Counted from the stretch's first letter, positions 39,432 to 48,509 are shown. The stretch: DNA of 64,000 nt from Legionella parisiensis (GCF_001467945.1 NZ_LNYQ01000013.1:2174999-2238998); one strand, 5' to 3'. Numbers and translations are program-made. Notes: a model not told the origin generated them from the sequence alone.

Positions 39432-40721
39432 CTATGGTGCTAAGATAATTGTTTCTGGTTGTTGAATAGCTCTCTGAGAAGAATGCAACATATCAATCTG
39501 TTTTGTTGTTGCTATTTGTGGATAAAAGAATAGAGATTGACGAATTTGTTGAGTATCCTGGTAAAAACTAGTAGGGTTAGTAAAGTCGACTTCTAAATAT
39601 GTGAGGAGTTTTAAAAGAACTTCTTTTCTTCCCTTATACTGATATGCATTGATTTCTCTTGAAAAATAATCTTTATATTTTGTAAATGCAGTAATCAGAT
39701 TTGTAGTTAATTCTATTTTATTCTCAAGGACCAATTTCAAAGCCTCTTGTAACCGTGTACGCAATGTATCTACCTGTTCGTTTGCTTTTTCTGAATTAAT
39801 AGCCTTACATGCTCTTATTAGCATATTATCCATTGAGCGAGCTATTGATAAATAGTCCAGCAATTTACTGTTTTTTTCACTGTGGGTTATTTTATTATGT
39901 AAATCACATAAAGATTTTAAGTGAGGGCTATCGGAAGTTATCTCTGTTGTAATATTCAATGTGAACTTTAATAAATCTATATATCCATCATATTCTTCAT
40001 TCTCAATCCTCACATCTTTGGACCAAATACCCCAAAGAACACGCTGTTGAATAGCAGAAGCTCGGTCTCTCTCAATAGTTTCTGGATCATAATAATGATA
40101 ACTACTCGAATTAAAGAGCCTGGTCAAGTTTTTGATAAAATCATCAGATTTAAGATCTCTTCTTTTGATAGAAACGAACTGTGCATACTCCAAACCTTGT
40201 CCACCAAGTAATGCTTCTCTGTGAGTACGTTTTCGACTGCCGAGCTCAATATCCACGCCAGTTGTATAAAAAACTTGTGGGTTCATTGTATTATAGTGTG
40301 GAATCTGCCAAACAGTCCCATCTTTTTTCTCTAGCCCCAAACCGACCTGTGTACCCCCTGATAGATGAATTTCCTCGCACATACTTTTAGGTAGAAAAAT
40401 AAAATGAAGATAAAAGTCATCGGTATCTGCATAATCTAAAACAGCATCAATCCCACTACCTGCATCTTTTATTTCAAAGGTGCTTAAATAGCCAGAGTTT
40501 TGGTAGAATGTTTTAGAAGCATCGGAAGCGGTTGAAATATTAAGATGTTGGCCCGGGGTCACAGAATAACTGACTCGTCCGATTAAATCGTTCAGCGTAA
40601 TACGTTCTCTTTTATCTGTACGAGCAAAAATAATAAAAGAAGATAATGAACTTTCTTGTAATACCGATTTTTTCTTAACAGGTTGTTTAAGCTCAGAGCT
40701 AACATCTAATTTATGCTTCAT
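39432..40721 (-). CDS. Unknown 429-residue protein of the micropeptide operon
   Basis: No family was recognised. The first half looks beta-rich (RVSYSVTPGQHLNISTASDA, YLHFIFLPKSMCEEIHLSGG). The second half is helical, with a probable coiled coil around residues 300-345. No signal peptide is seen. The ATG at 40721 is preferred to TTG 40733. It is the last gene of a minus-strand run that starts with the 21-residue peptide and the 2OG oxygenase. A role with those genes is only inferred from position. Confidence 0.6.
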   Translation of the reverse strand: MKHKLDVSSELKQPVKKKSVLQESSLSSFIIFARTDKRERITLNDLIGRVSYSVTPGQHLNISTASDASKTFYQNSGYLSTFEIKDAGSGIDAVLDYADTDDFYLHFIFLPKSMCEEIHLSGGTQVGLGLEKKDGTVWQIPHYNTMNPQVFYTTGVDIELGSRKRTHREALLGGQGLEYAQFVSIKRRDLKSDDFIKNLTRLFNSSSYHYYDPETIERDRASAIQQRVLWGIWSKDVRIENEEYDGYIDLLKFTLNITTEITSDSPHLKSLCDLHNKITHSEKNSKLLDYLSIARSMDNMLIRACKAINSEKANEQVDTLRTRLQEALKLVLENKIELTTNLITAFTKYKDYFSREINAYQYKGRKEVLLKLLTYLEVDFTNPTSFYQDTQQIRQSLFFYPQIATTKQIDMLHSSQRAIQQPETIILAP

Positions 40722-40829
40722 CAAAAATATCAATTCAAAACCTCAATATAGTACTAAATGATTATTGGTTGGTCAAATAAATATAATTTACATTATTCAT
40801 CAGACTATTAATTAAGTTGAATTGCCCCT

Positions 40830-41378
40830 CTAAATCCCAATAGCTAATGCTGTATCTGTAATACCATCACACATTTTTAAGACTTCATTTGATGATGGGA
40901 GAGGAGAAAAAAGTTTACACATCTCCAAGAGCTCCTTATCCTTCAGATCCCCTTCAACTAGGCGGAGTTCAATATTAGTCCCATAGGATAAAAAACTTAA
41001 TGTTTTCGATTTTGAATAATCATAACCGAGCCAACAAATGCTTTCCTGATTCACTACATGGGGTTTCATTTCCCAAACCCAATGATCATATAAAGCGGCA
41101 TGATCTAATGTTGATAAAGGCCCAAAGTCATATAAAAACTGCTTATATCTTAAGAGAGCATTTTTATACTTAACATGGAAGTAATAGGAGGAAAAATGAG
41201 CAGAACACCAAGCAGACCATTTTTTAAATTGATAATGACTTGGTTGTTCATTATAAGGAAGATCTTCTTTCCTGAGAATAAAGTTATCTAAAGTAACTTC
41301 AGCAGTATTAGGTATCAAAATAACAAAATTTACTTGTTCTTGAGCCTGTGTTGGTGAAATTTCATTCACTAGATTCAT
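40830..41378 (-). CDS. Unknown 182-residue protein of the micropeptide operon
   Basis: The product is soluble and rich in aromatics and Cys/His (KKWSAWCSAHFSSYYFHVKY, ALYDHWVWEMKPHVV), with a C-terminus CDGITDTALAIGI. No known domain was recognised. It lies 64 bases downstream of the 2OG oxygenase and 108 bases before the next gene, all on the minus strand. Confidence 0.6.
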   Translation of the reverse strand: MNLVNEISPTQAQEQVNFVILIPNTAEVTLDNFILRKEDLPYNEQPSHYQFKKWSAWCSAHFSSYYFHVKYKNALLRYKQFLYDFGPLSTLDHAALYDHWVWEMKPHVVNQESICWLGYDYSKSKTLSFLSYGTNIELRLVEGDLKDKELLEMCKLFSPLPSSNEVLKMCDGITDTALAIGI

Positions 41379-41442
41379 TTTTTAATTCCAAGCATATTAA
41401 AATTAAGAGTTATCTATAATTTGGTGGGTCTATAAATAATTT

Positions 41443-42123
41443 TTAAATTGAATACTCTTTTTCAGCTTCTTTTGCTTCAGCTATTTTGGTATCGCTCATA
41501 AAAAAACCAGTTATAGAGGCTCTTACATGATTTCCTGCTGAGTGTTCTACTTTTTTTATACAGTGCAAAATATTATTTTTAAAAATAACCAGCCTATTAG
41601 GTTTCGGTACAATATAATATCCAATCCCATCTGCAGCATATTTATTCAACTCAGAACTGTTAAGATGGAATCCTACTTTTTTCTTTTTATCATTGATTAA
41701 CGTCACTTCAGGGTAATCAAAATCCAGTCGGGGTGTAGGATTAATTAATAATTCGGCTCCCCAATTTATGTCCCAAATAGGGTGACAATAATAGGCGCCT
41801 GAAATTTTGTATTTACCATCAGTATGCCAAGAAAGTCCTGAGCCTCTGGGATAAAGATAGGGTCTAGCATAGAAAAAGTCCCAATCTATACCTTTGAAAC
41901 CTATTAAATGACCAAACTCAGAGGATTCTGTAATTAGCTCTTTTATAAATAGATCTATTGTGGTGTTTGTAGGATAAATTTGTTCTGTAGTGCAAGGTTC
42001 AGTCCTAGGATGAGAAATAGTAACACCGGCCCATAGGGGAGAGCCGTCCTCGAGGCTAAAAGCATTTATCCATCTAGAAGAATGAACAAATTTGAATTTC
42101 TCAGTTTGAATAAAACTCCACAT
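41443..42123 (-). CDS. 2-oxoglutarate/Fe(II)-dependent oxygenase, prolyl-hydroxylase type
   Basis: The 226-residue product has the facial triad and co-substrate residues of the family: SWHTDG (H100, D102), a distal H in NNILHCIKKV (H187), and R201 in NHVRASITGFF. The layout is that of prolyl- or other peptidyl hydroxylases. It follows the 21-residue peptide gene by 115 bases on the same strand, with a hairpin between. A peptide substrate is therefore plausible. No signal peptide. Confidence 0.82.
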   Translation of the reverse strand: MWSFIQTEKFKFVHSSRWINAFSLEDGSPLWAGVTISHPRTEPCTTEQIYPTNTTIDLFIKELITESSEFGHLIGFKGIDWDFFYARPYLYPRGSGLSWHTDGKYKISGAYYCHPIWDINWGAELLINPTPRLDFDYPEVTLINDKKKKVGFHLNSSELNKYAADGIGYYIVPKPNRLVIFKNNILHCIKKVEHSAGNHVRASITGFFMSDTKIAEAKEAEKEYSI

Positions 42124-42211
42124 TTGCTCAAAAACTGAGAGCTCTAAGAAGTCGTCAATTACTGCAAAGCATCATTGTTAAAAACTAATTTCATATTAGT
42201 AGTAAATCCAT

Positions 42212-42237
42212 CAAAGGAGATTTTTATCTCTCCTTTG
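42212..42237 (-). terminator. Perfect 9-bp hairpin between the peptide gene and the oxygenase gene
   Basis: CAAAGGAGA and TCTCCTTTG pair around an eight-base loop, just after the peptide stop codon on the minus strand. There is no T-tract after it. It may act as an attenuator or an RNA-stability element that raises peptide expression over the downstream genes. Confidence 0.6.
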
Positions 42238-42238
42238 G

Positions 42239-42304
42239 TTACCAAGGCATGTATTCATCCTTATCTTCATCGGTTTCAATTTTAATTGAATAAAATTCTT
42301 TCAT
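42239..42304 (-). CDS. 21-residue peptide, candidate precursor of a modified peptide
   Basis: The gene has AAGGAG six bases before its ATG and encodes a very acidic 21-residue peptide beginning MKEFYSIKIETDED and ending DEYMPW. A near-consensus promoter lies 40-67 bases upstream (42344-42371), and a perfect hairpin follows the stop. It is the first gene of a minus-strand run with a 2OG-Fe(II) oxygenase and two unknown proteins. Very short precursors such as PqqA (about 23 residues) are known for modified peptides. The Tyr-Met-Pro-Trp end is a possible modified core. Function is inferred from context only. Confidence 0.6.
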   Translation of the reverse strand: MKEFYSIKIETDEDKDEYMPW

Positions 42305-42343
42305 AACATCTCCTTATTTGAAATAACCATTTAGCGGGATGCG

Positions 42344-42371
42344 ATTATAGATTCACTTTTTAATGAGGCAA
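42344..42371 (-). promoter_or_regulatory. Sigma-70-type promoter for the peptide operon
   Basis: On the minus strand TTGCCT (42371-42366) and a perfect TATAAT (42349-42344) are separated by 16 bases. The 5' leader to the peptide start would be about 33 bases. It faces only the peptide gene and the genes behind it. Confidence 0.65.
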
Positions 42372-42607
42372 TTGAATTTAAGGGTATATTTAAAAATCAC
42401 AATAATTAATTAAGATACAAATTACTATTTTGAGGTTTGAATGAAAACTGTCTAAGCGTTTTAGAAATAACATTTAAAATGTATGCCATTAAATTGGGAA
42501 TTACACTACAAAAGATAACAATCAATTACCTTGTAGAAATGGTACCAAAACTGGTACCAAAATTCTTACTTCCATTTCTAGAATCTCATAAGCCCTTGAT
42601 TTTACAA

Positions 42608-42649
42608 TGCCGATGCGCAGAATCGAACTGCGGACCTTCTGATTACGAA
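42608..42649 (-). repeat. tRNA-Thr(CGT)-like 3' half, probable attachment site L
   Basis: Reading the minus strand gives an anticodon loop TTCGTAA, then TCAGAAGGTC, a perfect T-arm (CGCAG, TTCGATT, CTGCG) and an acceptor end ATCGGCA. The 5' half of the tRNA is absent. Integrases of this type recombine into tRNA 3' ends, and one starts 168 bases away at 42817. A similar half is at 56306-56347. Confidence 0.7.
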
Positions 42650-42770
42650 TTAGTAAATTATGGGTTTTAGCCGATTAGACACTTTTTTAAATTCTTTTAA
42701 TTTCCTTTTATTTACTTGATGTTACAACATTATTACGTTATAAGTTCTATTAATGAATTTTAAACAATTG

Positions 42771-42790
42771 TGCGACACAGTTGCGACACA
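42771..42790. repeat. TGCGACACA direct repeat before the integrase
   Basis: TGCGACACA occurs at 42771-42779 and 42782-42790 (11-base period), 27 bases before the integrase start. It may be an arm-type or operator site. The same pair with the same spacing is at 56239-56258. Confidence 0.5.
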
Positions 42791-42816
42791 TAAAAAACCG
42801 AACATAAAAATCGACT

Positions 42817-44088
42817 ATGAAAATAAACAAAACAAACGTAGAAAACCTCCCTCTTCCTCAGGCAACGGAAGAAGGAAAAACGGCGCAAAAAAGATATTAT
42901 GATGACAATCTAAAGGGATTTGGCATACGTGTTACTTCGGGAGGAGCAAAAGCTTTTTTCGTTGAAAAATTTATCAATAAGAAACGCTGCCGAATTACTT
43001 TAGGACATTACCCAGAGTTAACCGCTGAAATGGCAAAGAACAAAGCCCTCCATCTTTTAGGGCAAATCGCTATGGGGATTGATCCAGTTGCTGAGAAAAA
43101 AGCAGCAGAGATTCAAGATATAACCCTCAATCAAGTCTTTAAAGACTACATTAAAACCAGAAAGAACTTGAAACCCAGAACGTTAGATAACTACAAACAT
43201 ATATTAGATAAAGCCTTCACCAGCTGGAAAAGTAAACCGATGTTATCTATTACCCGAGATCGCATTGCCAAATATCACGAAAAACTAGGTCAGGAACGCG
43301 GTGAAGCCTATGCGAATTTGGCCATGAGAATACTCCGTGCCCTATTCAATTTTGCTGCGGGACAATATGAAGATAATAGTGGTCACTCTCTTTTCATCGA
43401 TAACCCAGTAAAACGGTTATCACAAACACGAGCCTGGTATCGTATTGAACGACGAAAAACTTATATAAAATCTCATGAGCTGGCTGCATGGTATGCAGGA
43501 TTACAACAAATCCAAAATGAAACATTACGTGATTATTTGCTGCTCATCTTACTAACAGGACTACGCCGACAAGAAGCCGCAACATTAAAATGGTCTGACC
43601 TCGACTTAAAAGCGAAAACATTTACTATTAATAAAACAAAAAACAATGAATCTCATACCCTCCCCCTTTCTGATTTTCTTTATGATTTGCTGATTGCCAG
43701 AAAAGAAAAAGCAATCAACGACTATGTTTTCCCGGGATCGGGTGCAGCAGGTCATATTATTGAACCACGTAAGACAATGGCGCATGTGATAAAAAACTCC
43801 GGTGTTCATTTTACAGTCCATGATTTGAGGCGTACTTTTATCACCATTGCAGAAAGCCTTGATATCCCTGCCTATGCATTAAAGCGTTTAATGAACCATA
43901 AGATGAGTAATGATGTGACTGCGGGATATATTATTGTTGATGTTGAAAGACTACGAAAACCTATGCAGCTTATTACCAATTATATTCTAAAGTGTATGGA
44001 AATGATTAATTCTGCAGAAGTCATCCCCATTCAAGCCACAGATATAAATGCCTCTCTAGTTATGGACCGCAGTGCGGTCCCGAATTGA
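42817..44088 (+). CDS. Tyrosine integrase, P4/DUF4102 type
   Basis: The 423-residue product is a complete integrase with an N-terminal arm-binding domain (GFGIRVTSGGAKAFFVEK, RITLGHYPELTAEMAKNKA), a core-binding domain, and the catalytic set R250, H335, R338, H361 and nucleophile Y371. It integrates an element next to a tRNA 3' end, which matches the tRNA-Thr-like half just upstream. It is very similar to the truncated gene at 30625. Confidence 0.93.
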   Translation: MKINKTNVENLPLPQATEEGKTAQKRYYDDNLKGFGIRVTSGGAKAFFVEKFINKKRCRITLGHYPELTAEMAKNKALHLLGQIAMGIDPVAEKKAAEIQDITLNQVFKDYIKTRKNLKPRTLDNYKHILDKAFTSWKSKPMLSITRDRIAKYHEKLGQERGEAYANLAMRILRALFNFAAGQYEDNSGHSLFIDNPVKRLSQTRAWYRIERRKTYIKSHELAAWYAGLQQIQNETLRDYLLLILLTGLRRQEAATLKWSDLDLKAKTFTINKTKNNESHTLPLSDFLYDLLIARKEKAINDYVFPGSGAAGHIIEPRKTMAHVIKNSGVHFTVHDLRRTFITIAESLDIPAYALKRLMNHKMSNDVTAGYIIVDVERLRKPMQLITNYILKCMEMINSAEVIPIQATDINASLVMDRSAVPN

Positions 44089-44314
44089 GAATAAATATTT
44101 AATTTGGATCGCAATGAGATCCAAATCATAAATAAAGTTATAGCATAGATTCGGAACGCACTGCGTTCCATATTTAAATCATATCTAATTTGGTACACGC
44201 GATGTACCAAATTAAAGAAACAAAAAAATAATAGATAGAAAAGCTATCTAGGATTTGGCAGAGACTGTCTGCCAAATTAATAAATCCAAACATCAGTATG
44301 TTCCATTTTGGAAC
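44064..44314. repeat. Array of seven short hairpins downstream of the integrase
   Basis: Stems are GGACCGC/GCGGTCC (44064), AATTTGGATC/GATCCAAAT (44101), GGAACGC/GCGTTCC (44153), AATTTGGTACA/TGTACCAAATT (44187), TAGATAG/CTATCTA (44232), ATTTGGCAGA/TCTGCCAAAT (44253) and GTTCC/GGAAC (44300). The inner stem bases differ from one hairpin to the next, and from their counterparts at 31508-31665, but pairing is kept. Confidence 0.8.
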
Positions 44315-44382
44315 TCACTGCTTAGATTTTCAAATTGAACTCTCCGAGATTTCCGGATAGTTCAAAATTAAAGAATATAATA

Positions 44383-44742
44383 TTATCCAGCAGCACTATA
44401 TTGAATATTAAAATCCAAAGCCTTAGCAATTGGTTTAGAATTTTTCCCAATTTTCTTCATTTCAATAATTCCGTAGCGAGCCATTGTGCTAAGTGTACGA
44501 CTCAAATTACTCGGTTCACGTTTACTTAAGGCAGCAAGCTCTTTAATTGACTCAGGCTTTTGTTCATCAATTATTTTCAATAGCCTCATATTGTTTTCAT
44601 TCAATACTTCACAAAGTGATTTGATTGAACTAAACCAAATCTTAGGTTCATTTTTTTTAGGTTTATAACGCCCGGAAGCAATTTCAATAGTACGACTTTG
44701 AAATTTATCTCGTGACATAATACCAACTTGTAATGTTTTCAT
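44383..44742 (-). CDS. tumA: TumA-type antitoxin, winged-helix (HVO_A0114 family)
   Basis: The 119-residue product has a winged-helix C-terminal part (ENNMRLLKIIDEQKPESIKE, SNLSRTLSTMARYGIIEMKK) typical of HVO_A0114-family DNA-binding antitoxins. Its ATG overlaps the stop of the upstream gene as ATGA, so the two are translationally coupled. Here the toxin gene comes first. Confidence 0.75.
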   Translation of the reverse strand: MKTLQVGIMSRDKFQSRTIEIASGRYKPKKNEPKIWFSSIKSLCEVLNENNMRLLKIIDEQKPESIKELAALSKREPSNLSRTLSTMARYGIIEMKKIGKNSKPIAKALDFNIQYSAAG

Positions 44743-45110
44743 TTTTTATCTCCATTATTCAATTTTTGAATAATTGAATTCACTTCTTGAAAAAAATCTC
44801 TCAAAAGCTGTTCAGCACTTTCAAACTCATAAGGAGTTCCCTTATCATTTATTGATGTATGAACGTGATCATACTTAATAATACGCCCCGAATACCGACC
44901 ACTTTCCTTAACTTTGATTCCATGCGCATTATCAAACCCTAGAATCCGCTGATTGTAATTATCATGAAGAGTTAGATTATATCTAATACCATGAGGTCTC
45001 TCTTCAGTTGGCTCGACCAAAAACGCCTCTATTTTGTACCAATAACCATTTTCCTCTGTATATTCCGTACCATGTAATGCAAGTAAGTTTTCTAGTCCTA
45101 CATCCTTCAT
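44739..45110 (-). CDS. tumE: TumE-type toxin (DUF6516)
   Basis: The 123-residue product matches the DUF6516/TumE family: WYKIEAFLVEPTEERPHGIRY, LGFDNAHGIK, and HVHTSINDKGTPYEFESAEQLLRDFF. The toxin's target is not well known. It is coupled to the HTH gene downstream. The pair lies at the end of the integrase hairpin array. Confidence 0.75.
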   Translation of the reverse strand: MKDVGLENLLALHGTEYTEENGYWYKIEAFLVEPTEERPHGIRYNLTLHDNYNQRILGFDNAHGIKVKESGRYSGRIIKYDHVHTSINDKGTPYEFESAEQLLRDFFQEVNSIIQKLNNGDKK

Positions 45111-45250
45111 TAAAAATCCAAGATATCATCTGTTGATATTCATATTATAATATAAATTCGGGATAAATAGTTCTTTTTTGGTTAATTTAAATTCTAAGCA
45201 GTAAGCAAAAATGCAAGATCTGACCCTAGGTACGGTACTCTTTGCTCAAG

Positions 45251-45346
45251 TACTTGCATTATTTACCAACGGAAGATGAACTACTACGATCTGAATTGGA
45301 ACTTGAGCATGCTATTTTAAATGAGTTGCTCAGTCACGATGAGTAA
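45251..45346 (+). pseudogene. C-terminal remnant, unidentified
   Basis: A 31-residue tail reads YLHYLPTEDELLRSELELEH and ends LSHDE. It lacks any start or upstream domain. The Y-LPTE-EL-ELE pattern is typical of the tails of several nuclease-like mobile proteins, but no family can be fixed. Downstream at about 45473-45524 a degraded hairpin block (GCAGACATTGTCTGC, CCATTTTGGAAC) repeats words of the integrase arrays. Confidence 0.35.
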
Positions 45347-45587
45347 ATAAACCACTAATGAACCTAATAAACCGATCAGAAATTATATTATTTTCTATAA
45401 TAAAAGTTGACACAAAAATGAAGGGGCACTGAATTGTCGAAATTTTGTCGACAACTCAAATTAAAATCCTATTTGTAGACATTGTCTGCCAACAGTGCGT
45501 CCCATTTTGGAACTTACTCATTATTAATGACAAAATGAATAATTCAGGCATTTCCTGGGATTTCACAACCAAGAATTTTTTTTTTGC

Positions 45588-48509
45588 CTATTGATCTTCC
45601 CTACTATCAAAATCAAGTTTTCTAATCTCAATAGTTTCATCAGCTCTTTTTTTCTCATAATCAATATTTTTTATTAAATAATTTTCATATTGTTTAGCAA
45701 AATTTACAAGAATTTTACTCCTCTCATTCTTCCAGTCTTGTATTTCATTTTTTTTGTGCTTATAGCTTTCAACAGTACCGTATTCTCCAGATACAACTCC
45801 CATTTGAGACAAAATAACAAACATTTCTCTATAAATCTTTTTACTGTTAGGGTGTTTTTTAATAAATACTTTACATACTTTATGAAGGAATTTTTCGCCC
45901 TTATACGCTCGTAAAATAAATATAATTATCTTGTCTTTATTTTTAACATTTGATTTTAATAGTTGTATCAGTTGATTCTCTAATTCCTCATGAAATTTGG
46001 GAAATATTAATTGTAATAACTTACTTGCTTCCCAATACATTAACCAATCTTCTTCGTCATACCATTGTAAAATTAATTCAATTACTAAACCTGCATTATT
46101 AATTAATACCCCACTCAAATCAAAGCTAAATGGAATAGCTTCGTATCTAGATTGATCCTTATTTATAATTTCATATTTTATTCGTTTATAGAAAAAACTC
46201 AGTACTTCTTCTAGATAATTTGGAATTGCCAATGAAATGATAGTTTCGATATTATCATCAATATTGGGAGCAGCGCAGAGACTATCAAAAATTATCTGCC
46301 ATTCATCTTTTATAAGTATCTCTAGAACTGAACTGCCTGAATATGCAACATAATTAACCCAGTAATAAACATTATTTTTACCTAACTCAGTAATACAATC
46401 GATAAATAAATCTTTGCCCCCCTTCAATTTATCGAAATTTTGTAAAATGGATCTAATTATATTTGTAAGAGCATTGTGATCATTTTTTTCTTTTGCTTTT
46501 AGGAATATTCTAGTTAATAAATTTTCATCAACTTCTTTAACTAGAAAAAATAGAATACTACAGGCTGATAAATGCTTATATTCATCAATCCAACTTAACA
46601 TAATTTTTTTTGCTATTTCTTTGTGAGTACTTTGCCAGATCCCTACAAGTAAATGCACTACAAAAGGACTAATTACATCTTCATTATTCACTAAAAATTT
46701 ATATGCGATTTCTGGTTTTATTTTACCCCATTCACTCAAAAGTAGATTGAAATATTCAAACCCCCCATGATTAACAGATTGATTATAGGTACTAGCTATT
46801 TTTAAGATCCTCTCTTCCCATTGCGCATATACCCTATTATTAATTTTATGAATGTATTCATTAACTTTAATTTTTCTTTCCTCAGCAGCTTCATTCCAAT
46901 TAAGCTCTTCAATACGATGGTAATCCCAACCAACAAGTACTTTATAAATTTGATATTCTTTATTATTTTGAATAATTAATTGTAATTTATTTAAATCATC
47001 AAACCCCTCATTAAAATGTTTGGAAAACAAATTTATTTGCTTTTCAATCTTTTTAATTATTTCAAAACTTTCATTCCTAATAATTAGTAAATAATAAGCA
47101 ATTAGAGTAGACACATTTTCTCTAATAATGTTTTCTAGTTCTGGGGTATAACCATTTTGGTGGGGAGGAACGGTTGCTTTATCAAAAAGCTCCATTATTT
47201 TTTGTTTGTCTGGAAGTTGTTTAATAAGATTAAAAATTCTTTTTAAGATATTTATTGATTTAGACCTAATATTATTTACTATTTCGTTTCCTGGTAGAGC
47301 ACCTTGATGAAAAATAACAGTATTTATATCACTCCAGGAAGTTCCCTCAAAATGTGGAGTTAGCATGTTTTTAGATACAGTCAGAATTAAATTCAAATAT
47401 TTCGTTAAGTCTACATCACTCCATTTTTCAATCTCACTCAAAATAAAAATTTGTGGCTGGAAATATATTTTTTTTTGTTTTGGCCAATAGATGAATTTAG
47501 ACATATTTGAAGCCACATCTAAAGCTTTTAATTTAATTTTTTCGTTCTCATCAATAGATAATTGGCATATTATTTTAAAAACATCTGCAAAATAGGTAAA
47601 TTTTAGGCGATCCAGAATGTCCAAACAAAGTAAGTGAATATCAATATAATCATGACCAGGATATTCACCTAAAGAAGTTATTATTGGCTCTTTCTTTAAA
47701 CTGGAGGACTTACCTAATGTCCTACTGATTATCTCGATTATATTTAAATCTTTTGGCGTTTTATCTCCAAATTCTTCGATATATTTTAATAAATTTTTTA
47801 AATACTCATATATTTCATTATTTGTGTTTGAGTCTAGAATTGATTTAAGAAATCCAATATCGAATATCTGTTGTCCTTGATTTATTTTTTCTATTTGATT
47901 GAATATAAAATCAAAACTATATTGAGCTTGCTTAATATGATTTTTCATCACTTCAGAAAATCGATTCTTTATTGATTCGAATTCTTTTTTATCAAATTCA
48001 GAAAGTGATTTTGGTGGTTTATAAATTACATCATGAGCTAATTCGGACCAAGCATGATTAAGTACTGTTGTTAATTGAATCTCACATCTGAGACTTTTAA
48101 ATTGTTGATATTCTGTAAGCTTTAACCTGTCTTTATTTAATTTTACTATTATATGGAATGCATTATAGTCATCATCTGAATACTTTAAATTTCTTTTTTC
48201 AATTATAAATTCCTTTTCCAAATATTGAATTATTCTATGAATATCTCTATCAAGATAAAAAATTATTCTAGCGCCAGAGAGATCATCTATCTCTTTAACA
48301 GTTTTAATTTTTTTAAAATTTTTCAGTTTTTCTTTTAGCGACAACTCTGTTTTTTCTCTACATGTAACAGATTGATATTTGAAATTATTTATTTTTAGTA
48401 CATTTTCTAAAATAGATCTGATTGTAAATGAAAAATCTTTATAACGAGTAATTAATAATTCATACTCACTTAGAAGAGCTTCTATTGATAATTTTTTCTT
48501 TTTGTCCAT
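45588..48509 (-). CDS. 973-residue protein with N-terminal RelA/SpoT synthetase domain and long helical C-terminal region
   Basis: Residues about 35-175 form a RelA/SpoT nucleotide-pyrophosphate synthetase: REKTELSLKEKL (R51, K53, S57), EIDDLSGARI (D75/D76, R81), Y115 and H119 in DYNAFHII, and CEIQLTTVLNHAWSELAHD (E143, H152, H159). The other roughly 790 residues are almost all helical, with HEAT-like repeats suspected. No transmembrane segment is seen. Small alarmone synthetases are 200-300 residues, so the long C-terminal part is unusual and may be a sensor or target-binding region, as in fused toxic synthetases used in phage defence. A TumE/TumA pair and integrases flank it. Confidence 0.85.
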   Translation of the reverse strand: MDKKKKLSIEALLSEYELLITRYKDFSFTIRSILENVLKINNFKYQSVTCREKTELSLKEKLKNFKKIKTVKEIDDLSGARIIFYLDRDIHRIIQYLEKEFIIEKRNLKYSDDDYNAFHIIVKLNKDRLKLTEYQQFKSLRCEIQLTTVLNHAWSELAHDVIYKPPKSLSEFDKKEFESIKNRFSEVMKNHIKQAQYSFDFIFNQIEKINQGQQIFDIGFLKSILDSNTNNEIYEYLKNLLKYIEEFGDKTPKDLNIIEIISRTLGKSSSLKKEPIITSLGEYPGHDYIDIHLLCLDILDRLKFTYFADVFKIICQLSIDENEKIKLKALDVASNMSKFIYWPKQKKIYFQPQIFILSEIEKWSDVDLTKYLNLILTVSKNMLTPHFEGTSWSDINTVIFHQGALPGNEIVNNIRSKSINILKRIFNLIKQLPDKQKIMELFDKATVPPHQNGYTPELENIIRENVSTLIAYYLLIIRNESFEIIKKIEKQINLFSKHFNEGFDDLNKLQLIIQNNKEYQIYKVLVGWDYHRIEELNWNEAAEERKIKVNEYIHKINNRVYAQWEERILKIASTYNQSVNHGGFEYFNLLLSEWGKIKPEIAYKFLVNNEDVISPFVVHLLVGIWQSTHKEIAKKIMLSWIDEYKHLSACSILFFLVKEVDENLLTRIFLKAKEKNDHNALTNIIRSILQNFDKLKGGKDLFIDCITELGKNNVYYWVNYVAYSGSSVLEILIKDEWQIIFDSLCAAPNIDDNIETIISLAIPNYLEEVLSFFYKRIKYEIINKDQSRYEAIPFSFDLSGVLINNAGLVIELILQWYDEEDWLMYWEASKLLQLIFPKFHEELENQLIQLLKSNVKNKDKIIIFILRAYKGEKFLHKVCKVFIKKHPNSKKIYREMFVILSQMGVVSGEYGTVESYKHKKNEIQDWKNERSKILVNFAKQYENYLIKNIDYEKKRADETIEIRKLDFDSREDQ

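Noticed and set aside
42437..42670. 77-residue plus-strand frame
   Set aside because: Covers the tRNA-like 3' half and has no family; the tRNA reading explains the sequence better.
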